The position numbers and the translations under genes were made by a program. 64,000 bases of DNA, taken from positions 6,309,001 to 6,373,000 of the forward strand of contig OX352764.1 of NCBI GenBank assembly GCA_947095585.1, given 5' to 3'. This DNA is from Nephrocerus scutellatus. Lineage: Eukaryota > Arthropoda > Insecta > Diptera > Pipunculidae. Each line of letters starts with the position of its first letter. The first letter of the stretch is position 1. The notes beneath the pieces are model-generated. The model was not told where the DNA came from and did not search any database. It was given only the letters and a program-made list of their open reading frames with translations. Below are positions 24,520 through 35,135 of this stretch, piece by piece.

Positions 24520-25290
24520 ATGTAGCAGCCGAAAACAGCATGGAACCAGAAATACGCGCGCGGTTGCTTAAATCCAACAAAGTCTACTTTAGTCCGCTCA
24601 CGGTTGCTTAAAGACAGCAAAGCTAACTTACTTCTGTCAAGACTGTTCAAATGCAGAAATCTTACCATAAAATCTAAGCAGCTTGTGTATAAGACAATGG
24701 TCATACCAGTACTCACAATCATATGGATCCGAGCCTTGGGTGCTTAGCAAAAAGCATTCTGACCTCTTAGTCGCGTTTGAGAGAAAAGTCGTACGGATAC
24801 TGTTGGCCCCGTATGTGAGGAAGGGCGATTTTGGAGACTTTATCTCCTCCACATCGTGAGGAGAATTGAGGTCGGTAGGCTCCGGTGGGCAGGATACCTA
24901 GCACGCATGAGCGATGAGGATTCTGCTCGGAAAGCCATATATGGATCCGAGCCTTGGGTGCTGAGCTAAAAGCATTCCAATCTCTTAGCCGCAATCAAGA
25001 GAAAAGTCTTAGGGATAATTGTTGGCCCCGTATATGACGGAGGACGATTTTGGAAACTTTATCTTCTCTACATCGTGAAGAGAAGAGAAGAGAATTAAGC
25101 TCGGACCGGACCGGTGTGCAGGATACCTAGTACGCAGGAGCGAAGAGGATTCTGTTAGGAATAGGTTTTATAGGACACGACAGAGCAGCATGCCCAGAGT
25201 TTAGGGATGCCAAACTCGATGATATCGGCTCGAAATAGGGAGATTTTTTGCGAGAGGCCATGACTGGACCCTGATGAATATGATGATGAA
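24520..25290 (+). mobile_element. RTE-like retrotransposon C-terminal fragment, partly duplicated
   Basis: Plus-strand pieces corresponding to AAENSMEPEIRAR, SDLLVAFERKVVRILLAP and a GHLARMSDEDSARKA-like region. The block with TATGGATCCGAGCCTTGGGT occurs twice (24719, 24940), so the fragment carries an internal duplication. Ends near the usual ATGAATATGATGATGA tail. Confidence 0.7.
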
Positions 25291-25299
25291 TACTTGATC

Positions 25300-27765
25300 G
25301 TTTAAAAATGCATCACGACACACTGGAGAAAAGCTGGTCTTCTTCGCAAATAGCATCAAGATTGTCGAATTTAGAGTCAGATTTTTGCGCTTTCTTGTTA
25401 GTTTTTTATTACTACAAGTTAGAACTACACCATGATGATGTCAAAATGGACCAATGATGCATGCGTAACTAATTGTACTTCATCCACACACATCAGCGCA
25501 TGGCGGGTCACTGTTACAGTTCAAACTAATTACACACTTTGCTATCGTCGCGTCATTTGTCGCGTACCACAAGAGTACCAAGAAACAACAAACAATATGT
25601 GATCCATTGAATTAGCATATCGCTAAATATCGCTCGAATGAAAAGTATCTGTAACAAATTTTCGCATATTGTCGATTGGTGTACGCATTCATGCATCCGC
25701 AATAGATATTTTCTCTCGTATTTCGTGCTTTGTTTTTGACGGTCAATGAAAGTAAACAATAATTTTAAATCATACAATCTCATCATATTTGGCTCTAGAA
25801 CCGGGTAAGGAACAATAGTTAATGTTCCTCCATAGCACACCACTTGCCTGAAGAGTAAAGAGTAATTCAATTGCTCTTATAATGAAATGAAAAATGAAAT
25901 TCAATTAAAAATATATCACAGTCAGATGTTTGCTCATCCGTATCATATGAATTTCTATTGTTCACTGGCACTATGGTATCCAATATTCATAAGTCATAAC
26001 GCCACTCTCTGTTAGCGAGAGCACAGTAAGTGCACTACATTCGGAGACTCGCAACATAACCACTCATTATTTATCTATCACTACACCAGCAGTTCCTCAT
26101 TCATCGAATCCTCTTATTCCTACCGCAATGGCAATTGCACCGCACGCTTTTTGAATTATTTGTAACTACGTATGTTGTGTATATCCCGCGATTTTGTGGG
26201 AACGAAACGTGAGATACTCATACGCACGCAGTGGGGAAAATTACCAGACACTTGTATTTTATTTAATTGAATTATAAAATTTTGTACATCAGACACCGCG
26301 AACACTATACGTGGTGGTTTGCTTTGATTAATATTCCGCGAAATACTTGCATTAAAAAGTAAATTCTTTGAAAATTCATTATAACTTATACACGCATATT
26401 TTGATTATAGATAACTAGCTGTTCTCGGGCACTTCACTGCCAAACACATAACCCCATATCACAAAAAAAAAAAAAAATATGTATTCGAAACCTGAGTTAT
26501 GGTCGCGAGTTCAAACAAAAATCCGATGGAAAAAAACATTTTCAGTTATTCCCGAATTTTCAAATTATTCAGGCTACTTTTTCAATTTTTTCTTATTCCT
26601 ATAACCTTATGCGGACTGTTACGATTTTTTTTTAAATAAGCCAACTCGATATAGCCGTTTAGCCATGAAAATGTATAGACAGAGTTACTTTTTATAATAT
26701 TAGTATGGATTGTTTTGATAAAAAATGTATGTACTTCATACATAACTTCATGTAAAACTTATAAGGGGTACACTTTTCACAATTCAAATGAACACTGGGG
26801 TTTTTAAGGAAGTCCTCTTCCTCCTCGTCTGTGATCATTTCAACACAAACAACGTTGGTTTGAAACTTGATTTTATTTTTTAATTTTTTAATTTTTAAAT
26901 TTTAAAGATGTTCTCTCTATTAACTAAAAGCCAACTCAGTTCATTTAATTACTTAAGATTATGAGAGGACTTTGTTAAAAAAATGTTTACTCCACTTAGG
27001 CAACCGAAATTATTACGAAATTATGTTACTTTAAGATCATAACACATAAACAAGATCACTTCCCAACAATTCTGATAATCTCACAAAAAATGCTCAACTA
27101 AAACTTGCTTCCTCGTCCTTTTATCACACCTCCTTCCAGATTTGTGAGAAGAACAAACTAACAAACTCGCGTTAAACTCACTCAATACCCAGCGGTAAGG
27201 TAGTGTGATTTCGAGTGAGTGAGAATATCTCGAGACACTACTAAACAAAGAGCAGAGCTTGTGTTCCGGCCGCGATCACTATCAAATGTCAACTGATCGC
27301 TGAGATACGTGATCGCCGCTTTGGATGGATTGTTTATTCTCGACACATTCGTCGAGTCTGTGAGTGACAACAAAGTCTGAAGTGATAGCACGAGCCAATT
27401 AAGTAAGATAACTACTATACCAGCCGTGTAGAAATAATGATCGTATTTACTGGATTTTTAAAACGTCTTCGTTTTTTCCTCCTTCATACATAATAAATTA
27501 AACGTTAAGTGACAAATAATGGTAGTTGGTCAATAAAGTTAACAGTTTGGAACACATGTAATCATGCAACGCAAAAACTCCACCAGCTAATTGTAAAAAT
27601 TTTCATTTATTTGTAATCTTCCATTATGCGTTGTCCGCTAACATTTAAGTACTTGCTTGTAGAAGATAAGCGAAACGCAATATTTGGATGTCAAGAGAAA
27701 TTATAACAACAGATGAACAATAGCAAGTGCGGTTGAATGTTTGACAGACAGGAATTATTTGATAC
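25300..27765. other. Intergenic, nothing firmly recognised
   Basis: AT-rich sequence. No gene supported. A CTCGAGA-containing, moderately GC-richer stretch at 27180-27420 might be part of an old mobile element but I cannot name it. Confidence 0.35.
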
Positions 27766-27767
27766 TG

Positions 27768-27845
27768 TTACGAAATTTAGGATTTTGCAAATAAAAACAT
27801 AATAAGGGTATTCACTTAAACCATCTTGCCATCTTTGCCATCGCG
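27768..27845 (+). mobile_element. LTR-like fragment (TGTTACGAAATTTAGG family)
   Basis: GTTACGAAATTTAGGATTTT followed by GCAAATAAAAACATAA, also seen at 29465 and 29945 and inverted at 34825-34883. Starts TGTTACG after a T-rich flank, as LTRs of insect retroelements do; only the edge is preserved. Confidence 0.5.
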
Positions 27846-27894
27846 TTAATGATCTGCCAAATTTTATATGACAAATTATTTACGAGAGCACCGT

Positions 27895-29330
27895 AAATTT
27901 GTGACGATTTTGGCTCGGACCGGTGTCCGGTCCTGGCCTCCCGCAAAAATCTCTCCACCGGTCCTGATTTCGAGCCGATGTCATCCAATTTTGCATCCCT
28001 TAACTCTGAGCGTCCTGGTCTACACCATCCTTCCAGCGTAGGCTTGGCCGGCCTAGCTGTCGTGTCCCATAAATCCTACCACAAAGGACTTTCCAAGCAG
28101 GATCCTCTTCGCTCATGCGAGCTAGGTGTCCTGCCCACCGGAGCCTACCGAGCTTAATTTTCTTTACAATGTCAACATCGCGGTAACGCTCGTAGACCTC
28201 ATCATTATAAAGTCTCCGGAATTGTTCTTCCGGCTAAGAGGTCAGAATGCTTTATAGGCTTTGTTGGCTTTAAGCAACCGTGCGCGTATTTCTGGTTCCA
28301 TGCTGTTATCGGCTGCTACAGTTGACTCGAGATAGTTAGAGGATTGCACTACTTAAAATTTGTGTTCCACTATTTGAATTGAGGGACCAATGTTGGATCT
28401 TCTACTCGCAGACGTGGCCACCATGTATTTTGTTTTGCTCTCATTTATGTGCAGCCCCAGATTTCGTGCCGCCCGCACGATTTGAAAGCTTCCTGTACAG
28501 CTCTTTGGTTTCTCGTTTCTACCAACGATGTCAATATCGTCTGCGTAAGCCAGTATCTGAATGGAATTATAAAGGATTGTTCCTCTCGCCGTTATGTCAG
28601 AGTCTCGGATCACTTTCTCCAACGCCAGTCCATTCCCTTGTCGGAGCCCGTTATAGAATGGGCTTGATAGTTATCCGGATATTTTTACTTGGGTTATAAC
28701 ATTGGTCTTGGTCAACCTACCTCGCGAATGGGTGACAAACGTTCCGAGAGTAATACCTTGTCACGGAAAGCTTCTCAATTCGCCGTTCGGATCCGGCCAT
28801 TCCATTTGTGTTCAAAAATTAACATGCGCAGCACAAATGGTCGCGAGAAGTTAGGCCTTGGACCGCAATGGTCTGTCGCGCCGAATATTATTATTATTGG
28901 TCAACCTACATGGTCGTGTCAGTTTATTTGGGATGCCGAATTCTCTCATGGCTTTATAAAGTTCTACTCTGGCTATGCTAACATAGGCAGCTTTAAAGTC
29001 TATAAAAAGATGGTGTAGTGAGTTTTGAAACTTTGACATTTTTCCATCACCTGCCTAAGGGTGTATATCTGATCAGTTGTTGATTTGCGTCGGATGAAGC
29101 AACACTGATATGGACCAATGATCTCTTATGCGTATGGGGCTAATGTCTTGAAGGATAGAGGAGAAATTCTTATATGCGGTACTCAACAACGTTATACCAC
29201 GATAATTGCTGCAGGTTGTGATATCTCCTTTCTTATGTATGGGGCACAGGATGCCTCTTAAATGTTTTATATTGCAGCAAATAGAAGCGTTTACATGCAA
29301 GCCACCGATGGACGGATGTTGAGACACGGG
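27895..29330 (-). mobile_element. RTE-like retrotransposon, interrupted by a SINE
   Basis: Minus strand, from right: [20 protein letters not shown] (29240) and LHHLFIDFKAAYVSIARVEL (29000, RT motif with FDFKAAYD changed). Left of the SINE come ILAYADDIDIVGRNEK (28540, intact catalytic YADD), HINESKTKYMVATSASRR and the C-terminal GHLARMSEEDPAWKV-like part (28130). It is the best-preserved RT centre of this family here, yet still has frameshifts. Confidence 0.85.
28745..28905 (+). mobile_element. tRNA-derived SINE, 5'-truncated, inside an RTE copy
   Basis: Plus-strand body beginning CCGAGAGTAATACCTTGTCA, with AGAAGTTAGGCCTTGGACCG and ending GCCGAATATTATTATTATT. Matches the full copy at 29682-29923. 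It splits the RTE-like element, showing it inserted later. Confidence 0.8.
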
Positions 29331-29464
29331 ATTTGTTAGAAACAGTCGTGGACGAAATCAAGGACAATGTTGAGTCATTTGAGATAAATAGGTGCTGGGT
29401 TGTTGGCTGAAGGGAATAAAAAAAGTGTTTCAGGTGAGATTTTTCTTACGCGTTCATTGTTTTT

Positions 29465-29664
29465 TTAGTGAATTCATATCACTGTTACGAAATTTAGGAT
29501 TTTGCAAATAAAAACATAAACAAGGGCGTCTATTCACAAATTACAACTTAAATTCACAAATTCACACTGGTGATTATTTATTATTCACGCAAATAACACT
29601 TATATTCACATATTCACATTCACACATATTCACATAAAGTACTTTGGTAGAAATCCAAAAGAGA
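29465..29664 (+). mobile_element. LTR-like sequence, copy A
   Basis: Starts TGTTACGAAATTTAGGATTT, followed by repeated ATTCACA motifs and GTAGAAATCCAAAAG. Its right part aligns with 30214-30360. The SINE at 29682 interrupts it. Confidence 0.5.
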
Positions 29665-29681
29665 ACTAACTCACTGCTATA

Positions 29682-29923
29682 ATATTCGGCGCGACAGACC
29701 ATTGCGGTCCAAGGCCTAGCTTCTCGCCACCATTTGTGTTGTGCATGTATATTTTTGCACAATAATGGAAGGGATCTACAATTTAATGCCGTATCCGAAC
29801 GGCAAATTAAGAAGCTTACCGTGACAAGTTATTACTCTCGGACGTTTTGTTGGTGCTACTGAGATTCGAACCACTAACCACCTGATCAGAAGCAATGCAG
29901 TTATTCACTGAGCCACGGCGCCC
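29682..29923 (-). mobile_element. Full-length tRNA-derived SINE with target-site duplication
   Basis: 242-bp insertion. In its own (minus) orientation it starts GGGCGCCGTGGCTCAGTGAA, has a pol III A-box (29915-29906) and a B-box GGTTCGAATC (29872-29863), then a ~170-bp body and an AT-rich GCCGAATATT end. It is flanked by a 17-bp direct repeat ACTAACTCAATGCTATA (29665-29681 and 29924-29940, one mismatch), the product of target-primed reverse transcription. The 3' half is shared with copies at 28745 and 16690. The acceptor stem does not pair, so it is not a functional tRNA gene. Confidence 0.9.
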
Positions 29924-29944
29924 ACTAACTCAATGCTATACTAT

Positions 29945-30490
29945 TATAAAATTTAGGATTTTGCAAATAAAAACACAATACTAACCAATTCAGAGATTCC
30001 TTCATTAGCCGCACTATAGTTATGCGGAATGTATTGCCTGATTCTATGTTTCCGCATTTGTATGATCTGCAGTCATTTAAGACACACCACACGTGCATAG
30101 ATATCTTATCTTTCTCTCTCCATAATTTCCGGACGCCCACGCTTTGCTAAGCATTATAAGGGTAAAAATCTCTTTAGCGTGTGTACATTATAAAAACAAA
30201 CAAAAAAATAAAAGTTCGTTTATTCACAAATTAACACTGGTGATTATTTATTATTCACACAAATGACACTTATTTTCACGTATAACACTTATATTCACGT
30301 ATAACACTTATTCACTGCTCTATCTACTAGCAAGTACTCCGGTGTAAATCCAAAAGTAACTACGATAACTTTATGGGGTACGATAGGGGTATTTATACCC
30401 CATCAACAGTTTCGAGAAGGTTCTACAATTTTCTATTCTATTCTGTTCCATTTGAACCATCTAACAAATACCAGAACATACTGGTAAATT
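29945..30490 (+). mobile_element. LTR-like sequence, copy B, with an inserted non-LTR 3' end
   Basis: Begins AAAATTTAGGATTTTGCAAA, is interrupted at about 29977-30213 by a non-LTR retrotransposon 3' end, and resumes with TTATTCACAAATTAACACTG. It runs to TATTTATACCCCATC and a TTCTACAATTTTCTATTC region typical of the promoter/R region of insect LTRs. Confidence 0.5.
29977..30213 (+). mobile_element. Non-LTR retrotransposon 3' end (jockey/CR1-like)
   Basis: Encodes, with one frame break, NQFRDSFISRTIV, a VLPDSMFPHLYDLQSFK block and a short tail; then CTTTAGCGTGTGTACATTAT and an A-rich end. The same fragment is at 32304-32530. Confidence 0.75.
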
Positions 30491-30599
30491 CTTATATAAA
30501 ACTCACCATATAACTTTTAAATAACTTTTTAAACAAAGGAATGTCTCTTCGTAAATCGGCTCACAGACTCAAGTCTATGCCAAGTTGGTAGCGTCTCTA

Positions 30600-31480
30600 A
30601 CTACATGTGTAGGCAATTAGACCTATTCTTCACAACTGATCCTATTAACTCATCTGTCTCGCTTTGTCCCATATCTCTTCGACTATTGATAATTTTCACC
30701 ACCCCTCTAACGCTGTCTTATGAAAACACATCATCAACCGCCACATACACCATTGCCAACTTTTTGACTACCTTTTTCAAAAAATCTTTCGCCGACAACC
30801 CTTTCGTACCGGACCCCTCTTATTTCAATTACCTATTTAACTTCTCCAATGGCCGCTTTCTCTCTAAAACAGTTGACCCTTCTGCTATCGAACATAAGTT
30901 ACAAAATCTTAATGATGAATTCTCACCAGACCCAGACGGCCCCACCCCCGCCATATTAATTAAAGAAATGTTCTTCCAGCCTATTCTTCTCTTTTGCCTA
31001 TCCCTTTCACAAGGAGAATTCTCAAATTTGGAAGAACTCTTTCATAGCCCAAACATCAAAGAATGATGTAACTAATTATTGCCCCCTTGCTAAACTAAAG
31101 ACTAACTCTACAAACAATTTTTTTATTATTAAATTTCTGAGATGGAAATTCTGTTCTGTCGCACATCTGACTTCGTCCGCGGTTCAAAAGAGAATTTGTC
31201 GCTAGTCGCTTTAACGATAGTCTCAGAATGAGCCATAAGGATACAGGACAAACATCAAAAACGACTACATCCTGTCATATTGATAGCTTACAGTGACAGT
31301 TGAGGATTTAACCCGTGCTCAGAGTAAGCAAACGAGAAGCCTACGTTGCTCCACCTACAAAACATTTCACGATAAAATTCCTTATTTTCCTTATTTTCTT
31401 TATTATTATTTATTAATTTTTATTTATGAGTTTAAGATTATATATAACCTTTCTTCTTTTTTTTGTTTTTGCATAATTTG
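30600..31480 (+). mobile_element. Non-LTR retrotransposon fragment (endonuclease end to early RT, then 3' end)
   Basis: A 153-codon frame (30605-31066) has DLFFTTDPINSSVSLCPIS (endonuclease C-terminus), FFKKSFADNPF and LQNLNDEFSPDPDGPTPAIL, the motif at the start of RT. It then jumps to a 3' region (31140-31480) with GTCGCTAGTCGCTTTAACGA and ACGAGAAGCCTACGTTGCTC. The latter is also found at 59825-60100, so the middle of the element is deleted. Confidence 0.75.
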
Positions 31481-31494
31481 TTATTCCGCGTGAG

Positions 31495-31740
31495 ACGCGT
31501 GTCGCATGTGGCGCGTGTAATGGGTTGAAATTTTAGTTTTTTCGACTTCTTTGAGGTTCTTTAACCACCTTCCACACGATTTAGAGGCTCTATTTTTCTA
31601 GTGCCTAAGTCCAAAATAGCATTTTTCAGGTTATGACGCGCGGCGCGTGTGCTGGGTTGAAATAGCGCCATATTCTCGTTTTTTGGGGTCTTTTTTAACC
31701 ACCCTTCGCCAGACCTAGAGGGCTGCAATTTTCAAAGAAT
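31495..31740 (+). repeat. Small block of the 20.7-kb satellite family
   Basis: Two units with GACGCGTGTCGCATGTGGCG, GGTTGAAATTTTAGTTTTTT and CACCTTCCACACGATTTAGA blocks, like 20700-21440. Confidence 0.7.
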
Positions 31741-31770
31741 TCAAAAAATCAAAAAATCAAAAAATTAAAA

Positions 31771-31856
31771 ACGGATTGGAGAATTCCGGTGAAAGTGGCA
31801 GTGGCCATCAGGACACGGCCACAGCAACAGGCACTAGAGTGAGAAGCGCCGTAAAA
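31771..31856 (-). pseudogene. Relic of the ZP gene's last (transmembrane) exon
   Basis: ACGGATTGG.GAATTCCGGTG through CAGTGG, then CCATCA and GGACACGGCCACAGCAACAG to GAAGCGCCGTAA, aligns with 63013-63133 with about 90% identity in the retained parts and two deletions (about 31 and 7 bp). The source is the terminal coding exon of the ZP-domain gene (membrane span and start of the tail), in the same orientation. Too short and gapped to be functional. Neighbouring AAAATC repeats flank it. Confidence 0.85.
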
Positions 31857-32303
31857 AATCAAAAAATCAAAATCAAACCATTAATAAAAACATTTCGCTA
31901 AAAATAAACCATCAAAACCGAAGCCTAATCCCAATCCAACGGCTACATCAATTTCTAACTAGAAATCTTGAAACTAAACCGAGTTCAACTAAAGAAATAG
32001 CCAACGTCGCATCCATAAATAGAGGATCTACTTTCAAAAGCAAAATCAAGATAAACTCTTAGGACTCAAATGCTAAATTCAAGAGAACCGCGCGTCAAAC
32101 TTATTGGTGATGTAAATATCGCGAAAACTATCGAATCGCTTGATGGTACGATGGTAGGAATGTTTCCTGCCTGTCAATGTTTTATCGCTTTTTCCACAAG
32201 CGGTGCTCAAAAGCATTATCCAGATGCATCCCGCCCATTCTCGAACCCATCCTTAATACCCGTGCCTCAACTCGAGCCCACGGATCCACCATTAGCTTAT
32301 CTT

Positions 32304-32530
32304 CGGACGTACAAACCAATTCAGAGATTCCTTCTTTAGCCGCTCACTAGTTATGTGGAATGAATTGCCTAATTCTGTGTTTCTGCATTTGTATGATCTG
32401 CAGTCATTTAAGACACACGTGCATAGACATCTCATCATTTACTCTCCCTAATTTCCTAACTCCCATGCTGTGCTAAGCATTATTAAGGGTGCAAATCCCT
32501 TCAGCGTGTGTACATTACAAAAAAAAAAGA
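32304..32530 (+). mobile_element. Non-LTR retrotransposon 3' end, second copy
   Basis: NQFRDSFFSRSLVMWNELPN in one frame followed by the LHLYDLQSFKTH block, CTTCAGCGTGTGTACATTAC and poly-A. Close relative of 29977-30213. Confidence 0.8.
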
Positions 32531-32535
32531 ATATT

Positions 32536-32825
32536 ATGCTCCTCGTAACGGGGGCAAGTCTAAGCCTAATAAAACTCGGAGCGTTAAAACTAAATGCCGA
32601 GGTAAACTTAAATAATGTTATGGAACTAACAGGTATAGGCAAAACATCTACGTCAAAACTGGTCAACATCTCAAACATCCTTTTTACATAAAAACTTCCA
32701 TATTACGCAATATGGAATCATAGGTGAAGACTTCTTCGGAAAATTCAATGCGATAGTGGATTACAAAGACAATATATTTAGATACCACTACAAAAATAGA
32801 CAATTCGCAGTATATTTCAGTAACG
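32536..32825 (+). mobile_element. Retroviral-type aspartic protease fragment (gypsy-like)
   Basis: Plus strand reads LLVTGASLSLIKLGALKLN, where the catalytic D-T/S-G-A has become VTGA. After a frame shift it reads HITQYGIIGEDFFGKFNA (the hydrophobic-hydrophobic-G flap-end motif of these proteases). A decayed Ty3/gypsy fragment. The left breakpoint of the 3.64-kb tandem units lies inside it, near 32676. Confidence 0.75.
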
Positions 32826-32990
32826 AATGGAAGACTTTAACAACTTCTTCTTTTTCTTTTTCATCATCTGGGGAGTCCTCTGAATGTGCGTGAACGTTCA
32901 TGAGGCTTATGTTTTTAAAGTTGCCCTGCACACGAAGGGTGCATAGCCATTCATAAACTGATTTAAAGCCGATAACGGTGGGTTTCATTC
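32788..32990 (-). mobile_element. RTE-like endonuclease fragment in U3
   Basis: Minus strand reads KPTVIGFKSVYEWLCTLRVQ, then FKNISLMNVHAHSEDSPDDE, the central part of the AP-type endonuclease (LRxxGxFxNISxxNVHAPT). Copies are in U2 (36056-36256) and U1 (39695-39895). Confidence 0.8.
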
Positions 32991-33029
32991 TTTTACTGAC
33001 TATAGAAACCCCAACGAAAGCAGAGCGAT

Positions 33030-33390
33030 AAATCCAACATTGGTCACTTATGTGAGAAAGGACGGTTTCGGAGAGTCTATAATGATAAGATCTACGAACG
33101 TGTCCGCGGTGTCGACATTATGAAGAGAATTAGCTCGGAAGGTTGCGGGGGGCAGGACACTTAGCTCGCGAAGAGGATCTTGTTTGCAAAGTCCTTTGCG
33201 GTAGGATTTATGGAACACGAAAGCGGGGCCGGCCAAGTTTGCGCTGGAAGGATAGCGTAGACCAGGACGCACCGAGTTTATGGATGCCAAAAGGCTCGAA
33301 ATCGAGACCGATGGATGGATTTTTTTCTAAAGGATAGGACCGCACACCGGTTGTAGAGGCAAATATGATGATGATGATGCATATATTGCT
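33030..33390 (+). mobile_element. RTE-like C-terminal fragment in U3
   Basis: Encodes RTE C-terminal motifs GHLAREEDLVCKVLCGRIYG and RGRPSLRWKDSVDQDAPSLW, then a 3' end with GATGATGATGATG. Same as the right part of 36285-37000. Confidence 0.85.
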
Positions 33391-33654
33391 GGATTTCATT
33401 ACATCTACACTAGTATGAATATGTTCTTATGCTTGTATTATATGTTATATCATGTACACCTACTGGATACAAAATATGGTAAATGAATTTACACTTTTAT
33501 TTATCTTTGACGGATATCTTCATATGCTGTATTCGTTATTTCCGTAACGCTGACTTTACAAATGAAGTCGGGCCTAAAGAAGTTTCACTTCAAAAAAAGA
33601 AAGCTTTGGTTTTTACCGTAAAAATGTAAGACATGATTTTTTAAAAAAACAACA

Positions 33655-33700
33655 CTCCAAACAGGCAAACACACGGGTACGCGAATATAGAGTATATTTA
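33655..33700 (+). repeat. Dispersed internally repetitive element, terminal stub
   Basis: CAAACAGGCAAACACACGGG followed by TACGCGAATATAGAG: only the conserved end of the dispersed family, present in each tandem unit (also about 37295 and 40935). Confidence 0.55.
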
Positions 33701-33944
33701 AAAATGGTTGCCTTAATGCGCTTATTCAAAACTTGGCAGTCTTGTTCAAGAAGAACCCGCCAGCAGTCTGCTCACAGTGGGTAAAGGTATGCATGGATTT
33801 AACATGTATGTATGTATGTATGAACAATATGGAAGTAGAGTAGAAGTATATATTAGTGGTATAAGGAGTAGTATTCCTGAGGAGAATAGGGTCCCAACTG
33901 ATGTGTGAATGTTTTTTGTTGTTGTTCTTTTGGTTAGTACTTAC

Positions 33945-34613
33945 GTTTACAAATTCTGTCCGAACAATAGGTGTTCGGCGAACAATCACTGGTCACATGG
34001 CATGTCATTGGCAATGTACAGCCCGTCTCCCAGTCAGCGGGATTGCCCTCGTAGCCATTGCGACAGACGCAATTCGCTTTATGGTTTTCCGGAACACATT
34101 CCGCGTTGGGACCACATTTAGGATTAGCACAAACATCACGACATTTCGGGACGTCATCTATAGTTGTGCATTCGGAGCCGTTTCCGCAATCTGTATTTCT
34201 TTCACATTCGATAGAGATGCGACAACCCTCCTCGTAGGCATTACCAACATGATCAGGTGGACAGGTACACTGATATGAACCGCGAGAGTTGCGACAACGT
34301 GCGCCCGGACCACAAGGCGCAACCTCACAATAGTCGATGGGATTACATTGGACATAGGGATCACCGGTGTGGCCGGGTTCGCAGTAGCAAACCTTTCTGT
34401 GGATACCGCCAGTGCAGAGTGCATTTTGACCACAGATGGCACGTCCCAAGCACACATACTGACATCTGGCTGTTCCCTTATCGCCAACACAACTCTCATC
34501 TAACGCACATTTGCTGTCGTCATCGCAGAGGACTTCCTTCGTACAGATGTTTTTCTTACAGATGGTGCCCGGCGGACACTGTGGGTTATCATTTGTGCAC
34601 ATCGCAGTAATAA
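33945..34613 (-). CDS. EGF-repeat secreted protein, EGF exon copy 3
   Basis: 669 bp, exactly 223 codons, entered and left in phase 1 (TTTTTATAG acceptor, GTAAGT donor). It encodes three EGF-like modules (around CGQNALC..CYCEPGHTGDPYVQC, CGPGARCRNSRGSYQC and CGPNAECVPENHKANC) separated by short four-cysteine linkers such as CHVTSDCSPNTYC. The GNxxGSYxC and GYxGNP signatures resemble dumpy-type EGF arrays. The protein sequence is identical to that of copy 1. No downstream exon could be identified with confidence, so the gene's 3' end is unknown. A possible short continuation after a GTGAGCAG acceptor near 33770 is speculative. Confidence 0.85.
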
Positions 34614-34824
34614 CTATAAAAAAATATTTAAATTAAGCACTCAATCATTCAAGTTGTAAAAGTTCTTGAAAAGTAATACTGCTAACACCTAAAAGAAATA
34701 TGGTGAAATACAAGTGTTGTTGTTATAAGTGTTTATGTGTACATTTAAATAAAAAAATATAAATTGTGAACTTGTGTTATTTTTACTGTCTGTTTATTAA
34801 ATTTATTATTTGTAAATTAATAAA

Positions 34825-34883
34825 CTGGTGTGGGGTTTATTTGCAAAATCCTTTACGAACTTAAAAGCCTAAATTTCGTAACA
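34825..34883 (-). mobile_element. LTR-edge fragment in U3
   Basis: Minus strand: TGTTACGAAATTTAGGCTTT, and after a short insertion GGATTTTGCAAATAAAC. Same LTR-like family as 27768 and 29465; also at about 38464-38522 and 42103-42161. Confidence 0.6.
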
Positions 34884-34896
34884 ATATTCTAAAATG

Positions 34897-35110
34897 GAGC
34901 GCATAGTTGCCACATATGTATATACTTTTTAAAGTATAAGGATCTTTAAACTCAACTTTTAAGAAAAGCCAAAGGCGCCCACGCTTTTGGAGAAATATAT
35001 TCAATGTGTTTACTGAAAGTTAAGCCACAGTCCATTATTATGCCTAAGTCACAAATTTGACTCACTTTAGGAATGGTAATCGTGCCAAGACTATATATAT
35101 TTGAATGCTT
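34897..35110 (-). mobile_element. Non-LTR RT fragment in U3 (jockey/CR1-like)
   Basis: Minus strand reads NIYSLGTITIPKVSQICDLG, then IIMDCGLTFSKHIEYI, the post-catalytic LGVxxDxxLxFxxHI motif. Copies at 38536-38749 and 42175-42388. Confidence 0.75.
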
Positions 35111-35135
35111 GAGCAGGCCTCCATAAAAATTACAT

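Noticed and set aside
29863..29923. Possible tRNA gene on the minus strand
   Set aside because: A and B boxes are present but the acceptor stem does not pair, and it forms the head of a SINE with target duplication.
33752..33775. Possible terminal exon after the last EGF exon (GTGAGCAG acceptor)
   Set aside because: Gives a short Cys-containing reading that differs only synonymously between units, but the acceptor is weak and the same sequence lies in every unit; support too thin to annotate as CDS.
33901..34278. 125-codon plus-strand frame opposite the EGF exon, repeated in each unit
   Set aside because: It is the antisense of the Cys-rich exon; the minus strand has the splice sites, EGF cysteine spacing and phase match.
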